From Clostridiales bacterium (GTDB taxonomy: Bacteria; Acidobacteriota; Aminicenantia; Aminicenantales; UBA8522): a DNA stretch of 64,000 nucleotides. The stretch's first letter is position 1. The number at the start of each line of letters is the position of its first letter. This document shows positions 53,052 through 61,476 of the stretch, in pieces. The notes under the pieces are model-generated. The model did no database searches. It was not told where the DNA came from and worked only from the letters and a program-made list of their open reading frames with translations. The position numbers and the translations under genes were made by a program. The stretch spans positions 1-64,000 of the forward strand of contig JARYMI010000011.1 of the NCBI GenBank assembly GCA_029907205.1, written 5' to 3'.

Positions 53052-53716
53052 GGCCGGTTGTACCTCTGGATGATTTCCCGCATCTGGGCGATGACACGGG
53101 GCGGGTCGGCCTCGCCGTAGATAGCCGCGCCGGCGACAAGGATTTCCGCTCCGTCTTTGAGGAGGCTTTCCATGTTGTCGAGGTTGACTCCGCCGTCGAC
53201 TTCGATGGCGATGCTCAATTTTTGGCCGTTCGTCCAGTTCTTGAGATTCCGTATTTTCTGGTGGGTGGCTTCGACGAACTTCTGCCCGCCGAACCCGGGG
53301 TTGACAGACATGACGAGGACATACTCCACCTCCCTTATGATGTCGTTCATCAAGTGGATGGGTGTGGCCGGGTTTAGGGCCAGCCCGGCCTTTTTGTTGA
53401 GCTCCTTGATCAGGCTCACATCCCTGTGGAGGTGGTGCGAGGCCTCGACATGGATGGAAATCCAGTCTGCTCCCGCCTCGGCGAAAAGGGGGATGAAGAA
53501 GCCGGGGTTTTCTACCATTAAGTGAACGTCTAAAGGCAAGGAGGTCATCTTCTTGAGGGAAGAGACGACCTGAGGACCCAGCGTCAGGTTGGGGACAAAA
53601 TGGCCGTCCATGATGTCAACGTGGACAAGGTCTGCTCCCGCTTCCTCGGCCATTTGGACAGCTTCTCCGAGTCTGGCAAAATCCGCAGACAGGATGGATG
53701 GTGCAAGCTGAATCAT
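53048..53716 (-). CDS. rpe: ribulose-phosphate 3-epimerase
   Basis: A 222-aa TIM barrel of the pentose phosphate pathway. Motifs are IQLAPSILSADFARL, HVDIMDGHFVPNL (metal His and catalytic Asp), and the phosphate-binding VEVDGGV and AGAAIYG. Full length. Overlaps its neighbours on both sides by 4 bp (PASTA gene upstream, epimerase downstream), showing tight co-translation. Confidence 0.96.
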   Translation of the reverse strand: MIQLAPSILSADFARLGEAVQMAEEAGADLVHVDIMDGHFVPNLTLGPQVVSSLKKMTSLPLDVHLMVENPGFFIPLFAEAGADWISIHVEASHHLHRDVSLIKELNKKAGLALNPATPIHLMNDIIREVEYVLVMSVNPGFGGQKFVEATHQKIRNLKNWTNGQKLSIAIEVDGGVNLDNMESLLKDGAEILVAGAAIYGEADPPRVIAQMREIIQRYNRP

Positions 53717-54432
53717 CGGCTGACCTCTAGGGTGATCAAGTTTCTCTTTGCTATTCCGTAGCCCTGAGGGGGAAACTGTTTGATGATGATACCCGCTTCG
53801 AGGCCCGGATAAAAGGCGTAACGGACATCGGCCACCTTGAACCCCAACGCCCCGAGCCTGGCGATCATGGCCTGGGCTTTTTTCCCGATCAGGTCGGGCA
53901 TCAGGTATTTTTGTTCTCTTTCTCCCTGGCTGACGAGGAAGTTGATCGGCGTCAACCGCTTGATTTCTTGAGGTGAGGGCGGAGGGTCCTGGGCGATGAT
54001 CCGGCCGGCAGCATACCGGTCGGTGTGAATCTGCGAGATCTTGCCTTTTTCGAGTCCCAGCTCAGCCAGGATTTTGGTGGCCGCTTCAAGGCTTCTTCCC
54101 TCCAGCTTGGGGATTTCGACCAGCTCACTGCCCCCGCTGAGCACGGTTTTGACGACCTTGTTTGTCCGGATCTTAGAGCCAGCCGAGGGTTCCTGGGAGA
54201 TTATCCTCCCCCTTTCCCAGCGGTCGCTGAATTCAACTACTTTTTCCTGAAGAGAAAGATTTTTTCGGGCCAGCTCAGTCCTGGCCTCTGCCATCGTCTT
54301 CCCGGTTAAGTCTGGGACGGTGACCAATTCCCCTTTTGTGATTGTTCGGGAGGAAACGATAGCGCTGAGGAAAAAGACGATCAGAAAAAGAATCAGCGTT
54401 TGCCCGTATTTATAAAGAATTTTCGCCGGCAT
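53713..54432 (-). CDS. membrane-anchored PASTA-domain protein
   Basis: A 239-aa protein with one N-terminal membrane segment (about 10-28) and three PASTA repeats (about 35-100, 100-165 and 165-239; for example VPDLTGKTMAEARTEL). PASTA domains bind peptidoglycan stems or beta-lactams and usually end PknB-type kinases or PBPs; here no kinase or transpeptidase domain is attached. It heads the operon with rpe; in Firmicutes the kinase prkC sits beside rpe, so this may be a stripped-down relative of that arrangement. Function unknown. Confidence 0.88.
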   Translation of the reverse strand: MPAKILYKYGQTLILFLIVFFLSAIVSSRTITKGELVTVPDLTGKTMAEARTELARKNLSLQEKVVEFSDRWERGRIISQEPSAGSKIRTNKVVKTVLSGGSELVEIPKLEGRSLEAATKILAELGLEKGKISQIHTDRYAAGRIIAQDPPPSPQEIKRLTPINFLVSQGEREQKYLMPDLIGKKAQAMIARLGALGFKVADVRYAFYPGLEAGIIIKQFPPQGYGIAKRNLITLEVSR

Positions 54433-54483
54433 GTTTCCCGCACAACGTTTTCGAAGCTGTCTTTCTTAAGTTTTTTAAAATAC

Positions 54484-54512
54484 CATATAATCTGAACTAA
54501 GTAAACTCGCAA
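54484..54512 (-). promoter_or_regulatory. possible promoter for the PASTA-rpe-...-miaB operon
   Basis: On the minus strand: TTGCGA, a 17-bp spacer, TATATG, each matching the consensus at 4 of 6. An overlapping alternative (TTTACT, 17 bp, TATTTT) is about as good. Confidence 0.4.
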
Positions 54513-54559
54513 ACCGTTACCCGAGTTTCGTTTCGAAGCCGCCGTGGCATGATTTTTAT

Positions 54560-54588
54560 TTGTATGGAAACGGCCATTTCTCTATAAT
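54560..54588 (+). promoter_or_regulatory. candidate sigma70 promoter for threonine aldolase
   Basis: TTGTAT, a 17-bp spacer, consensus TATAAT, 38 bp before the ATG at 54627. Confidence 0.6.
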
Positions 54589-54626
54589 GACAACTGTCCG
54601 ATGTGGATTGCGAGGAGAAAGGGAAG

Positions 54627-55658
54627 ATGAGTGAAGTCTCAGATTTTCGGAGCGATACTGTAACCAAACCGACGGAAAAAATGCGGCGGGCCATGGCCGA
54701 AGCTGTGGTTGGAGACGATGTCCTCGGTGATGACCCCACCGTCCAGGAGCTCGAGCGGCTGGCAGCTGCGCTCATGGGAAAAGAAGCCGCGCTTTTCGTC
54801 CCTTCAGGGACGATGGGCAATTCAATCGCTGTCAAGGTTTGGACAAGAGAGCTGGACGAAGTCATCGTTGAAGCCAGGTCGCACATCTACAATATGGAGT
54901 CCACGCATATGACTTTCATTTCCCGGGTCAGCCCGCGGCCGCTCTCCTCGCACCGTGGTGCCATGGACCCGGGGGAGGTCGAGCGGAATATCCGAAAGCC
55001 TTCAGTTCATATCCCTCGGACCTCGCTCGTCTGTGTGGAAAACACGCACAATAACTTGAGCGGGGCGGTTGTGCCGATCGAAAACATCAAAGCGATCAGG
55101 GAAATCACCCTGAGACACGGGATCAAGCTCCATCTTGACGGCGCCCGTATTTTCAACGCCAGCACGGCGAGCGGGATACCTGTGAAAGAGTACGCGGCCT
55201 TGGCCGATTCAGTGATGTTCTGTCTTTCCAAAGGACTCTCTGCCCCGGCCGGCTCCCTGCTCGTCGGCTCCAGGGAATTCATCGACTACGGCCGGAGAGT
55301 CAGGAAAGCCCTGGGAGGGGGCCTGAGACAGGTCGGCGTCTTGGCTGCCCCCGGCATTGTGGCCTTGACAGAGATGACCGGGCGTCTCAAGGAAGACCAC
55401 ATCAGGGCCAAGAACTTAGCTTTAAGCATTGCCGGACTTCCCGGTATTAGGCTAAATCCAGAGGAAATCGAGACCAACATCGTCATTTTTGGGTTTGCTC
55501 ATCCGAAGATCACCATCCCCGAGTTCTTAAGCCGGCTAAAGGAGAGGAGAGTGCTCGCTCTTGCAACGACGGGCGGGATCCGCTTCGTCACCCACAAGGA
55601 TATCGATGACGAGGACATAGATAGGGCGTTGGCAGCTTTCAGCGAAATTCTTGGATAG
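54627..55658 (+). CDS. low-specificity L-threonine aldolase family (GntG-like PLP enzyme)
   Basis: A 343-aa fold-type I PLP enzyme that cleaves threonine or allo-threonine to glycine and acetaldehyde. The PLP-binding Lys202 is in CLSKGLSAPAG, Asp171 in HLDGAR contacts the pyridine nitrogen, and SDTVTKPTEKMR opens the protein as in the family. The ATG at 54627 is preferred over one at 54603. Promoter at 54560-54588. It is transcribed alone toward the Fe-S oxidoreductase, with 19 bp between stops. Confidence 0.92.
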   Translation: MSEVSDFRSDTVTKPTEKMRRAMAEAVVGDDVLGDDPTVQELERLAAALMGKEAALFVPSGTMGNSIAVKVWTRELDEVIVEARSHIYNMESTHMTFISRVSPRPLSSHRGAMDPGEVERNIRKPSVHIPRTSLVCVENTHNNLSGAVVPIENIKAIREITLRHGIKLHLDGARIFNASTASGIPVKEYAALADSVMFCLSKGLSAPAGSLLVGSREFIDYGRRVRKALGGGLRQVGVLAAPGIVALTEMTGRLKEDHIRAKNLALSIAGLPGIRLNPEEIETNIVIFGFAHPKITIPEFLSRLKERRVLALATTGGIRFVTHKDIDDEDIDRALAAFSEILG

Positions 55659-55677
55659 TATCCTCCTCAGTCTCGCC

Positions 55678-57696
55678 TCACGATTTCAGTGCCTCAGCGA
55701 CAAGCTGGGCAATGTCTTTGACCAGGACGTCGGTTCTTTCTTTTTCCTTGAGCCCGTCCCTCAGCATGTTCAGGCAAAAGGGACAGGACGTGGCCGCCAT
55801 GGGCGTTCCCGACGCGAGGATTTCTTCTGTCCTCAGATGGTTGATTCTCCGGCCGAGGCTTTCTTCCGTCCACATCAACCCTCCGCCTGCCCCGCAGCAA
55901 AAGCTGTGCTCCCGGCTGTTCTTGAGCTCGGTAACTTTATTCCCGGCCAGACGGCTGAGGATGGACCTGGGTTCTCGAATAATCCCGTTGTGCCGGCCAA
56001 AATAACAGGAATCATGGTAGGTTAGACCTGCGAGCTCGCTGCGTTTGACCTGGAGTCGGCCGTCTTTGATCAGCTGGTCTAAAAGAAGAACATGAGGGAT
56101 AACCTCAATGTCGGCCAGCCTCTTTCTGTCCTCTTCAGAAAATGAGGCCATGAGGGTGAGAATCTGCGGATATTCATTCTTAAAGGTATTGAACCCGTGC
56201 GGACAGAAGGTGATGATTCTCCTGATGTCGTACTTGAGAAAGAGGGCCAGGTTTTCTCCGGCCAGCGTCTGGAAGAGATATTCATTCCCGAGCCTTCTGG
56301 CGGCATCGCCGCAGCATTTCTCCTCAGCGCCCAGGATGGCGAAATCAAGGCCTGCTTTCTTAAGGATCGTGACCATGGCCGCTGATATTTTTATGCCCTC
56401 TTCGTCGTAGGATCCCGCGCAGCCAACCCAGAGGAGATAATCGGCGGCCTTTTTCTCGGCGAGCAGAGGAACATCAAGCGAAGTCGCCCAGTCCGCTCGC
56501 TTGGCAAACCCGATCCCCCAGGGGTTAGAATTGGCCTCAATGTTGCGGAAGAACTGATTGAGCTCAGCAGGGAATCTGCTCTGCATCAGGACTTCGCTCT
56601 GCCTGATGCCGACGATCTTGCGGATGTGTTCAATATGGACAGGACAGACATGCTGACAGGCTCCGCACGTCGTGCAGGTCCAGATCTCGCCATCGGTGTA
56701 GATGCCGGGAAGAAGAGGCTCGAGCTCCTCGCGCTTCTTCCTGGGCAGCCGCTTTCCGTGGGCGAGGAGGTGCTTTTCTAGGTTGAAGAGGATCATCTTT
56801 GGAGAGAGGGGCTTCCCGCTCGCATAAGCCGGACAAGCGTCCTGGCAGCGGCCGCATTCCATGCAGGCAAAGGCATCCAGAAGGTCCTTCCAGGTCATAT
56901 CTGTAACTTTCTCAAGGCCGAAGATTTCCGACTTTTCGATATCAATCGGCCGGAGCTCTCCGGTCGGGTGAGATGAACGGAGGAAGACATTGATGGGGCC
57001 GGTGAACATGTGGAAGTATTTGGAGTGGGGGACGTAGGCGATGAACACGAAAACGAGGAGGATGTGAACCCACCAGGAGAGATGAAGGTGGGCGGATACG
57101 GCTTCCGCCGGCAAACCGAGACTATGAATCTTCTCAGCAAGAGCGGTTCCCAAGAAGGCCAGACGCGAGCTGGCTGGATGGGAGGCAATGGTGAAAGCTT
57201 CAAAATAGAGGTAGCTCAATGTGACGGCAACCAGCATGAAGTAAATGATGGCTGAATCGAGGGGAGTCGTGCGGTAGGCCTTGGGCCTGAGGAAGAAGCG
57301 GCGAACAACGAAAAACACGACGCCCACCAGCACGAGGACAGCGAACACATCGACAAGCAGGGAAAAAAAGAGGCCAAAGTTCGTGTCGCCGAAGAGATAG
57401 AATTCATCGATGAAGCCTTCGAGGGTGTGGTTAACGGTCATCGTGTCAAAAGTCAGCGCGCCGTAAAAAATAAAGACATGCATCAAGCCGGTGAAAAGCC
57501 GCTCGTTTTTCAACGTGCATTTTTGGAGCAGGACTTGAGCCAGCGTTTCCTTGATTCTCCGGGCCACATCGCCCAGGCGCGGCTCTGGTCCGCCACGGCG
57601 GATAATCCTGAAGCGGAGGTAAACTGGCCATATGAAGGCGACAGACGTCGCGAGGATGATGAAGCTAAAGAGGACCTTTTCCCAGGCTGGAAGCAT
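55678..57696 (-). CDS. membrane-bound Fe-S oxidoreductase (NarI-like domain + HdrD-like CCG domains)
   Basis: A 672-aa fusion. The N-terminal about 240 residues have several membrane segments and histidines (His73, His90, His211, His224) able to bind b-haems, as in NarI-type subunits. Two [4Fe-4S] motifs follow (Cys278/281/284/288 and Cys341/344/347/351), then two CCG domains (GCAGSYD...CCGDAA and CHDSCYF...FCCGAGGG) as in heterodisulfide reductase D. It probably moves electrons between the quinone pool and a thiol or disulfide partner. The ATG at 57696 has AAAGGAGG upstream. It ends the TonB-receptor/barrel operon. Confidence 0.88.
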   Translation of the reverse strand: MLPAWEKVLFSFIILATSVAFIWPVYLRFRIIRRGGPEPRLGDVARRIKETLAQVLLQKCTLKNERLFTGLMHVFIFYGALTFDTMTVNHTLEGFIDEFYLFGDTNFGLFFSLLVDVFAVLVLVGVVFFVVRRFFLRPKAYRTTPLDSAIIYFMLVAVTLSYLYFEAFTIASHPASSRLAFLGTALAEKIHSLGLPAEAVSAHLHLSWWVHILLVFVFIAYVPHSKYFHMFTGPINVFLRSSHPTGELRPIDIEKSEIFGLEKVTDMTWKDLLDAFACMECGRCQDACPAYASGKPLSPKMILFNLEKHLLAHGKRLPRKKREELEPLLPGIYTDGEIWTCTTCGACQHVCPVHIEHIRKIVGIRQSEVLMQSRFPAELNQFFRNIEANSNPWGIGFAKRADWATSLDVPLLAEKKAADYLLWVGCAGSYDEEGIKISAAMVTILKKAGLDFAILGAEEKCCGDAARRLGNEYLFQTLAGENLALFLKYDIRRIITFCPHGFNTFKNEYPQILTLMASFSEEDRKRLADIEVIPHVLLLDQLIKDGRLQVKRSELAGLTYHDSCYFGRHNGIIREPRSILSRLAGNKVTELKNSREHSFCCGAGGGLMWTEESLGRRINHLRTEEILASGTPMAATSCPFCLNMLRDGLKEKERTDVLVKDIAQLVAEALKS

Positions 57697-57707
57697 GTTC
57701 CCTCCTT

Positions 57708-58535
57708 TCAGAACAGGATCGCCGCTCCCCACACCAGTTTATGAAATGATTGTTTGCGGCCGGCAACGCTTGTTTCCCGGTCTTTCCACCAGCTCGAGCC
57801 GGCTGAAAGCTCGATCCACTCTGCCAGGCGAAGGCGAAAAATCAGGTCGGCAAGCACCATCTGCCCCGAAGAGAAGACAGAATCGGATTGGATGATGAGC
57901 TGGAAGCTCAGGCTGGCTCGCTCTCCGACGAGAGCCCCCAAGCGCAGCCCGTATTCTTGCTTGAGCTTGCTCCCTGAAAGGTCGAGATAGACTCTCTGGT
58001 TGGAGTGGTGAAAAAACCAGGTGAAAGGCTCGATCAGGAATGAGGACCCGTTGATGGGAAGGCTGAACCCGATATAATTTCGGTTGGTGTAGTACGGCTT
58101 TCCGTTGACATAGCTCGTATGATCCGAGTCATGGTCGGAATCGTGGCCGATGATCAAGGCAATGTGTTGGCTCAAGCTTTGGCGGAGCGAAAAATGCCAG
58201 TCGAACTTCGTCCTCTGCCGGCCATCGTCGTGGGTTACGAGCTGGGCGTGGAGGACCGTCGTTTCTGTCAGGAAAACGATGTTGTGGAACCCGAAAGTCC
58301 AGCGGTCGTCCTCGCCGCTGTGGTCGTTGTAGCTGGGGAAGTTTGAGGGAAACAGGGCGTGGCCGAAGAACTCCCCCAGGAGGTGAATCTTATGGTCGCC
58401 GGCCAGGGATGTTTTTTTCTCGTAAACTCGGTAGAGAAAAATCTCGTAGGCTGACAGGGTTTGGCGTCCTTCGACCATAAAGAGCAGCAAAATTATTAGT
58501 TTTCCTATCGGAATAATATACTTTTTAGAACTCAT
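57708..58535 (-). CDS. outer-membrane beta-barrel protein
   Basis: A 275-aa protein with an N-terminal signal peptide (about 10-30) and alternating hydrophobic residues throughout, ending in Phe (GAAILF). A His/Asp-rich loop GHDSDHDSDH occurs near the middle. No family recognised. It overlaps the end of the TonB-receptor-like gene by 11 bp and is 11 bp upstream of the Fe-S oxidoreductase, so the three are one operon. Confidence 0.7.
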   Translation of the reverse strand: MSSKKYIIPIGKLIILLLFMVEGRQTLSAYEIFLYRVYEKKTSLAGDHKIHLLGEFFGHALFPSNFPSYNDHSGEDDRWTFGFHNIVFLTETTVLHAQLVTHDDGRQRTKFDWHFSLRQSLSQHIALIIGHDSDHDSDHTSYVNGKPYYTNRNYIGFSLPINGSSFLIEPFTWFFHHSNQRVYLDLSGSKLKQEYGLRLGALVGERASLSFQLIIQSDSVFSSGQMVLADLIFRLRLAEWIELSAGSSWWKDRETSVAGRKQSFHKLVWGAAILF

Positions 58536-61332
58536 AGGATAATCCCAACCGGAAGAGCCGGGGCGATTGGACTTCGGTGGCGTAGCGGAGAGGAAAGTCC
58601 GGGCCAGTCCATTCGTTTTCCTCCGTGGCTTGAGCCAAGTTGAAGATGTTGTAACAGTCCAGAATAATCCGCCCCCTCGCTTTTCCGAGAGTGAATGCTT
58701 TTTCCAGGCGCATATCCACCGTCATGTTGAATTCGTACCGAGCCTGGCCGCGGTAAAAGGCTTGGACAATGAAGGGCCCCTGGTTCGACCCCTCGATGAT
58801 GATTTTCCGGGCAAAAGGCTGGCCGTCATAATACTTGGCCAAGACGGCAAACGTGAATCCGGCAGCGACAGGGACACTGAAGCCCACCCGCGCCGTATAG
58901 GCCCGGTCGAAGCGGAGCCGGCCGCGGCTAAAAATAGAGGCATTGGGATGATCATAAAGGCTGCCGATGACGCCGTCATCATTTTCCCATTCCGTATTCC
59001 CCGGGCTTGTCGTTCCGATGGCCTCTGTGGCCGTCGCTGTAAAAAAGAAGACCGAGCCGCGGCTCGATTTCTTCACCAAAGTCAGGTCGAGGCCGCGATA
59101 CCGAGATACTCTTTTCGCCTCTCCTTGGTTTGTGAGCAGAAAAAAATCCTGTCCCAGCGTTTCCTTTTTTTGGTTATAAACAGTAAGCCGGAGGTCGTCG
59201 TGAGTGCCGGCAATGGTGTCATCTCCGGGGTCGAAGATTTGGAACGGATCATAAGCAGAAAGCGGCACACCGATGTTGACTGTTTCGGCGAGGCGCCGTG
59301 TTTCACGGTAGAATCCGCCGAGCGAAAGGGCCATGTTTTTTTTAAAAACCTTGGTTATGGTCATAGAATATTCGTCGGAGAAAGGCCTTTCCAGGTGCGG
59401 GTCGATCCGGGCATAAAATGGGCCTTCTTTTCTGATCAGCCTTCCTTCCTCGCCTTCTTCGAACCTGCCGTTGGCATTAGCATCATCCCAAGCGTAGACA
59501 ACTATGGCGGCCGCACCCGGGTTTCCGTAGGTTAAATAATAAAGAGGAAGATGAAAGTAATACCGGGCTGCTGAAACTCGCATCATCAGGGATTTATTTT
59601 TAGAGAAAGGAAGAGAAAGGCAGAGCCGCGGGGAAAGGTTCAGCCAGTTGATCCTTCCTCCTTGGTTTTTGAGATCCTGGCTTTCGTCGGCAACTGTCCC
59701 GTCTCCGGAGGACGGAGTCCAGCCTCTGGTGGCGACAAGATGGAGACCATAAGAGAACGAAAAAAGGCTTGGGAACGTGAGTGTGTCCTGGGCAAAAAGG
59801 TCAAGCTGAGAGGCCTTTTCGCTGTGATTGACCGGGCTTTTAAAGCGCGCGATTTCAAGAGGACGGCCGTTGAAATAATGAAGATGGATGTTGCCGAGGA
59901 TATCCTCCTCCGAGGAAGATGACACGTGCTGGAAAGAGAGGCCGTACTCCAGGCGGTGATGAACCCGGGCCAGGCTTCCCCAGAGAGCTTCTCCTTTGCC
60001 GAGCAACACAAACGAAGCGCGTCTATCTCGGCCGGCAGCTGGAGCGGCGCCAGAAGGGATTTTGGTGAAAACTTCCAGGCCGTGGGGACTGGTTGCCGTC
60101 TCCTGGAAGCTGGCGTCGGTTCTGTTTTGGCTGCAGGTTGCCCCAAGCTGGAAATAGTGATTGGGCTTCAGCATGCTCTTCCAGACCAATTGGAGCACGT
60201 TGGCGAATTGTTTCTGGTCGAGTGTGGAGGCCAAGGGAACATCCCGGCTTGCCCCTCGAGTGGGCTGTCTCACAACCTGGCCGGTCCAGAACAACTCCAC
60301 AGAACCCCGGGAGAGCCGATAGGTCAGATCGAGCAGGGCAGAGGAGAGCGAGGCCTTGTCGTCAACATCGAAATCCGCGATATCACGGGAAAGGTTGAGA
60401 TCGCTGAGCGCGGCGTACAAGAAAAGCCGGTCTCGAACCAACGGACCAGAGACCTGACCGTTGAGCTGCTGAAAAGAATTCAACCGGTGATTCTCGAACA
60501 ATCCTTCTTTCTCCAGACGAGGGCTGATGTTCGAACTGCTCATCCACGGCGCGCTCCAGAAGGCGGACAGGCCGCCGTGGAATTCCGAACTTCCCTGTTT
60601 GGGCATGAGGTCGAGGTATCCGCCCGGCGAGAGGAGAGAGACCGGGTGACGCCCGTTGCTGTGCTGGGCGAAGCGGAGGCTAAAAATATTCGGGTGGAAA
60701 AGCGACGTCCCCCTCCAGTAGGGGTCAGTGACATCCATCCCGTTGAGGAGGTATGTCGTCTGGGTCCAGCTCACGCCTCCCCTGGAGCTGAAAAGGGCCG
60801 GAATGTCAGCCCACATCCCCCCGACATCGATCCGGTTCGTGGTTGCTGAGAGGTCCTGGTTTTCTATCACCGACCAGAGGTTTCCGGCTGAAGGAAGTAT
60901 CTCTGTTTGGCGAGAATCGATCACTGTCCGGCACGAGGAGTCGGACAAGTCGACGACATCCGTCGAGAGGCGCTGACCTGTCGGGCCTTCCCCCTTTCTT
61001 AAAGCAATTCTTAGGAGAAGAATTTGAGACGGCTCAAAAACGACCCGGTTCTCAAGCTGAGCCCTGAATCTGTCATGTTCAAGAGTGAGAGAGACCTCGG
61101 CCGGAGGAATCCCGGCCACTTGGAAGAACCCATCTCTGTCCGATGAGGTTGAGGCAGAGAAGAGCGAGCGTGGACTCTTCACGACGACGACGACATTTTC
61201 CAGAGGCTTGCCCTCTTCGTCCTTGACTTGCCCTAAAAGGAGCCCCGGGCTTTCTGCGGCAAGTTTGCTGACTAAAAAAAAGAAGAATAAAAAAAAGAAA
61301 AGCTGGCTCCTCGGCCGGCTTCTCTTCAACAC
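58525..61332 (-). CDS. TonB-dependent receptor-like protein with carboxypeptidase-regulatory-like domain
   Basis: A 935-aa outer-membrane protein: signal peptide (about 1-27), a carboxypeptidase-regulatory-like beta-sandwich (about 30-110, KDEEGKPLENVVVVV), a plug-like region (about 130-260), and a large barrel ending LGLSYEF. The plan resembles Oar-type proteins of Acidobacteria and Myxococcus. It may transport bulky solutes or act in adhesion. The start is a GTG at 61332 with a weak RBS. No TonB box is obvious. Confidence 0.85.
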   Translation of the reverse strand: MLKRSRPRSQLFFFLFFFFLVSKLAAESPGLLLGQVKDEEGKPLENVVVVVKSPRSLFSASTSSDRDGFFQVAGIPPAEVSLTLEHDRFRAQLENRVVFEPSQILLLRIALRKGEGPTGQRLSTDVVDLSDSSCRTVIDSRQTEILPSAGNLWSVIENQDLSATTNRIDVGGMWADIPALFSSRGGVSWTQTTYLLNGMDVTDPYWRGTSLFHPNIFSLRFAQHSNGRHPVSLLSPGGYLDLMPKQGSSEFHGGLSAFWSAPWMSSSNISPRLEKEGLFENHRLNSFQQLNGQVSGPLVRDRLFLYAALSDLNLSRDIADFDVDDKASLSSALLDLTYRLSRGSVELFWTGQVVRQPTRGASRDVPLASTLDQKQFANVLQLVWKSMLKPNHYFQLGATCSQNRTDASFQETATSPHGLEVFTKIPSGAAPAAGRDRRASFVLLGKGEALWGSLARVHHRLEYGLSFQHVSSSSEEDILGNIHLHYFNGRPLEIARFKSPVNHSEKASQLDLFAQDTLTFPSLFSFSYGLHLVATRGWTPSSGDGTVADESQDLKNQGGRINWLNLSPRLCLSLPFSKNKSLMMRVSAARYYFHLPLYYLTYGNPGAAAIVVYAWDDANANGRFEEGEEGRLIRKEGPFYARIDPHLERPFSDEYSMTITKVFKKNMALSLGGFYRETRRLAETVNIGVPLSAYDPFQIFDPGDDTIAGTHDDLRLTVYNQKKETLGQDFFLLTNQGEAKRVSRYRGLDLTLVKKSSRGSVFFFTATATEAIGTTSPGNTEWENDDGVIGSLYDHPNASIFSRGRLRFDRAYTARVGFSVPVAAGFTFAVLAKYYDGQPFARKIIIEGSNQGPFIVQAFYRGQARYEFNMTVDMRLEKAFTLGKARGRIILDCYNIFNLAQATEENEWTGPDFPLRYATEVQSPRLFRLGLSYEF

Positions 61333-61421
61333 ACCATTTCTCAGTGGAAATTTCTCCTGTCAAAAAAATCCCTTCATTTTTCCCATTTTTGTTCCGCCGT
61401 GTCAAGACTTCCTCTCCTGTT

Positions 61422-61450
61422 TTGCTTATCAAAGACAAAGAATTTATAAT
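61422..61450 (+). promoter_or_regulatory. candidate sigma70 promoter for the dihydrolipoamide dehydrogenase gene
   Basis: TTGCTT, a 17-bp spacer, consensus TATAAT, 26 bp before the ATG at 61477. Confidence 0.6.
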
Positions 61451-61476
61451 GTTTTTTGCGCAAGGAAGGAGGAGAC

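Noticed and set aside
52101-53120. Plus-strand frame of 339 codons opposite the epimerase
   Set aside because: Antisense shadow without RBS or domain features.
58567-59535. Plus-strand frame of 322 codons opposite the TonB-receptor-like gene
   Set aside because: Antisense shadow; no domain, RBS or promoter.
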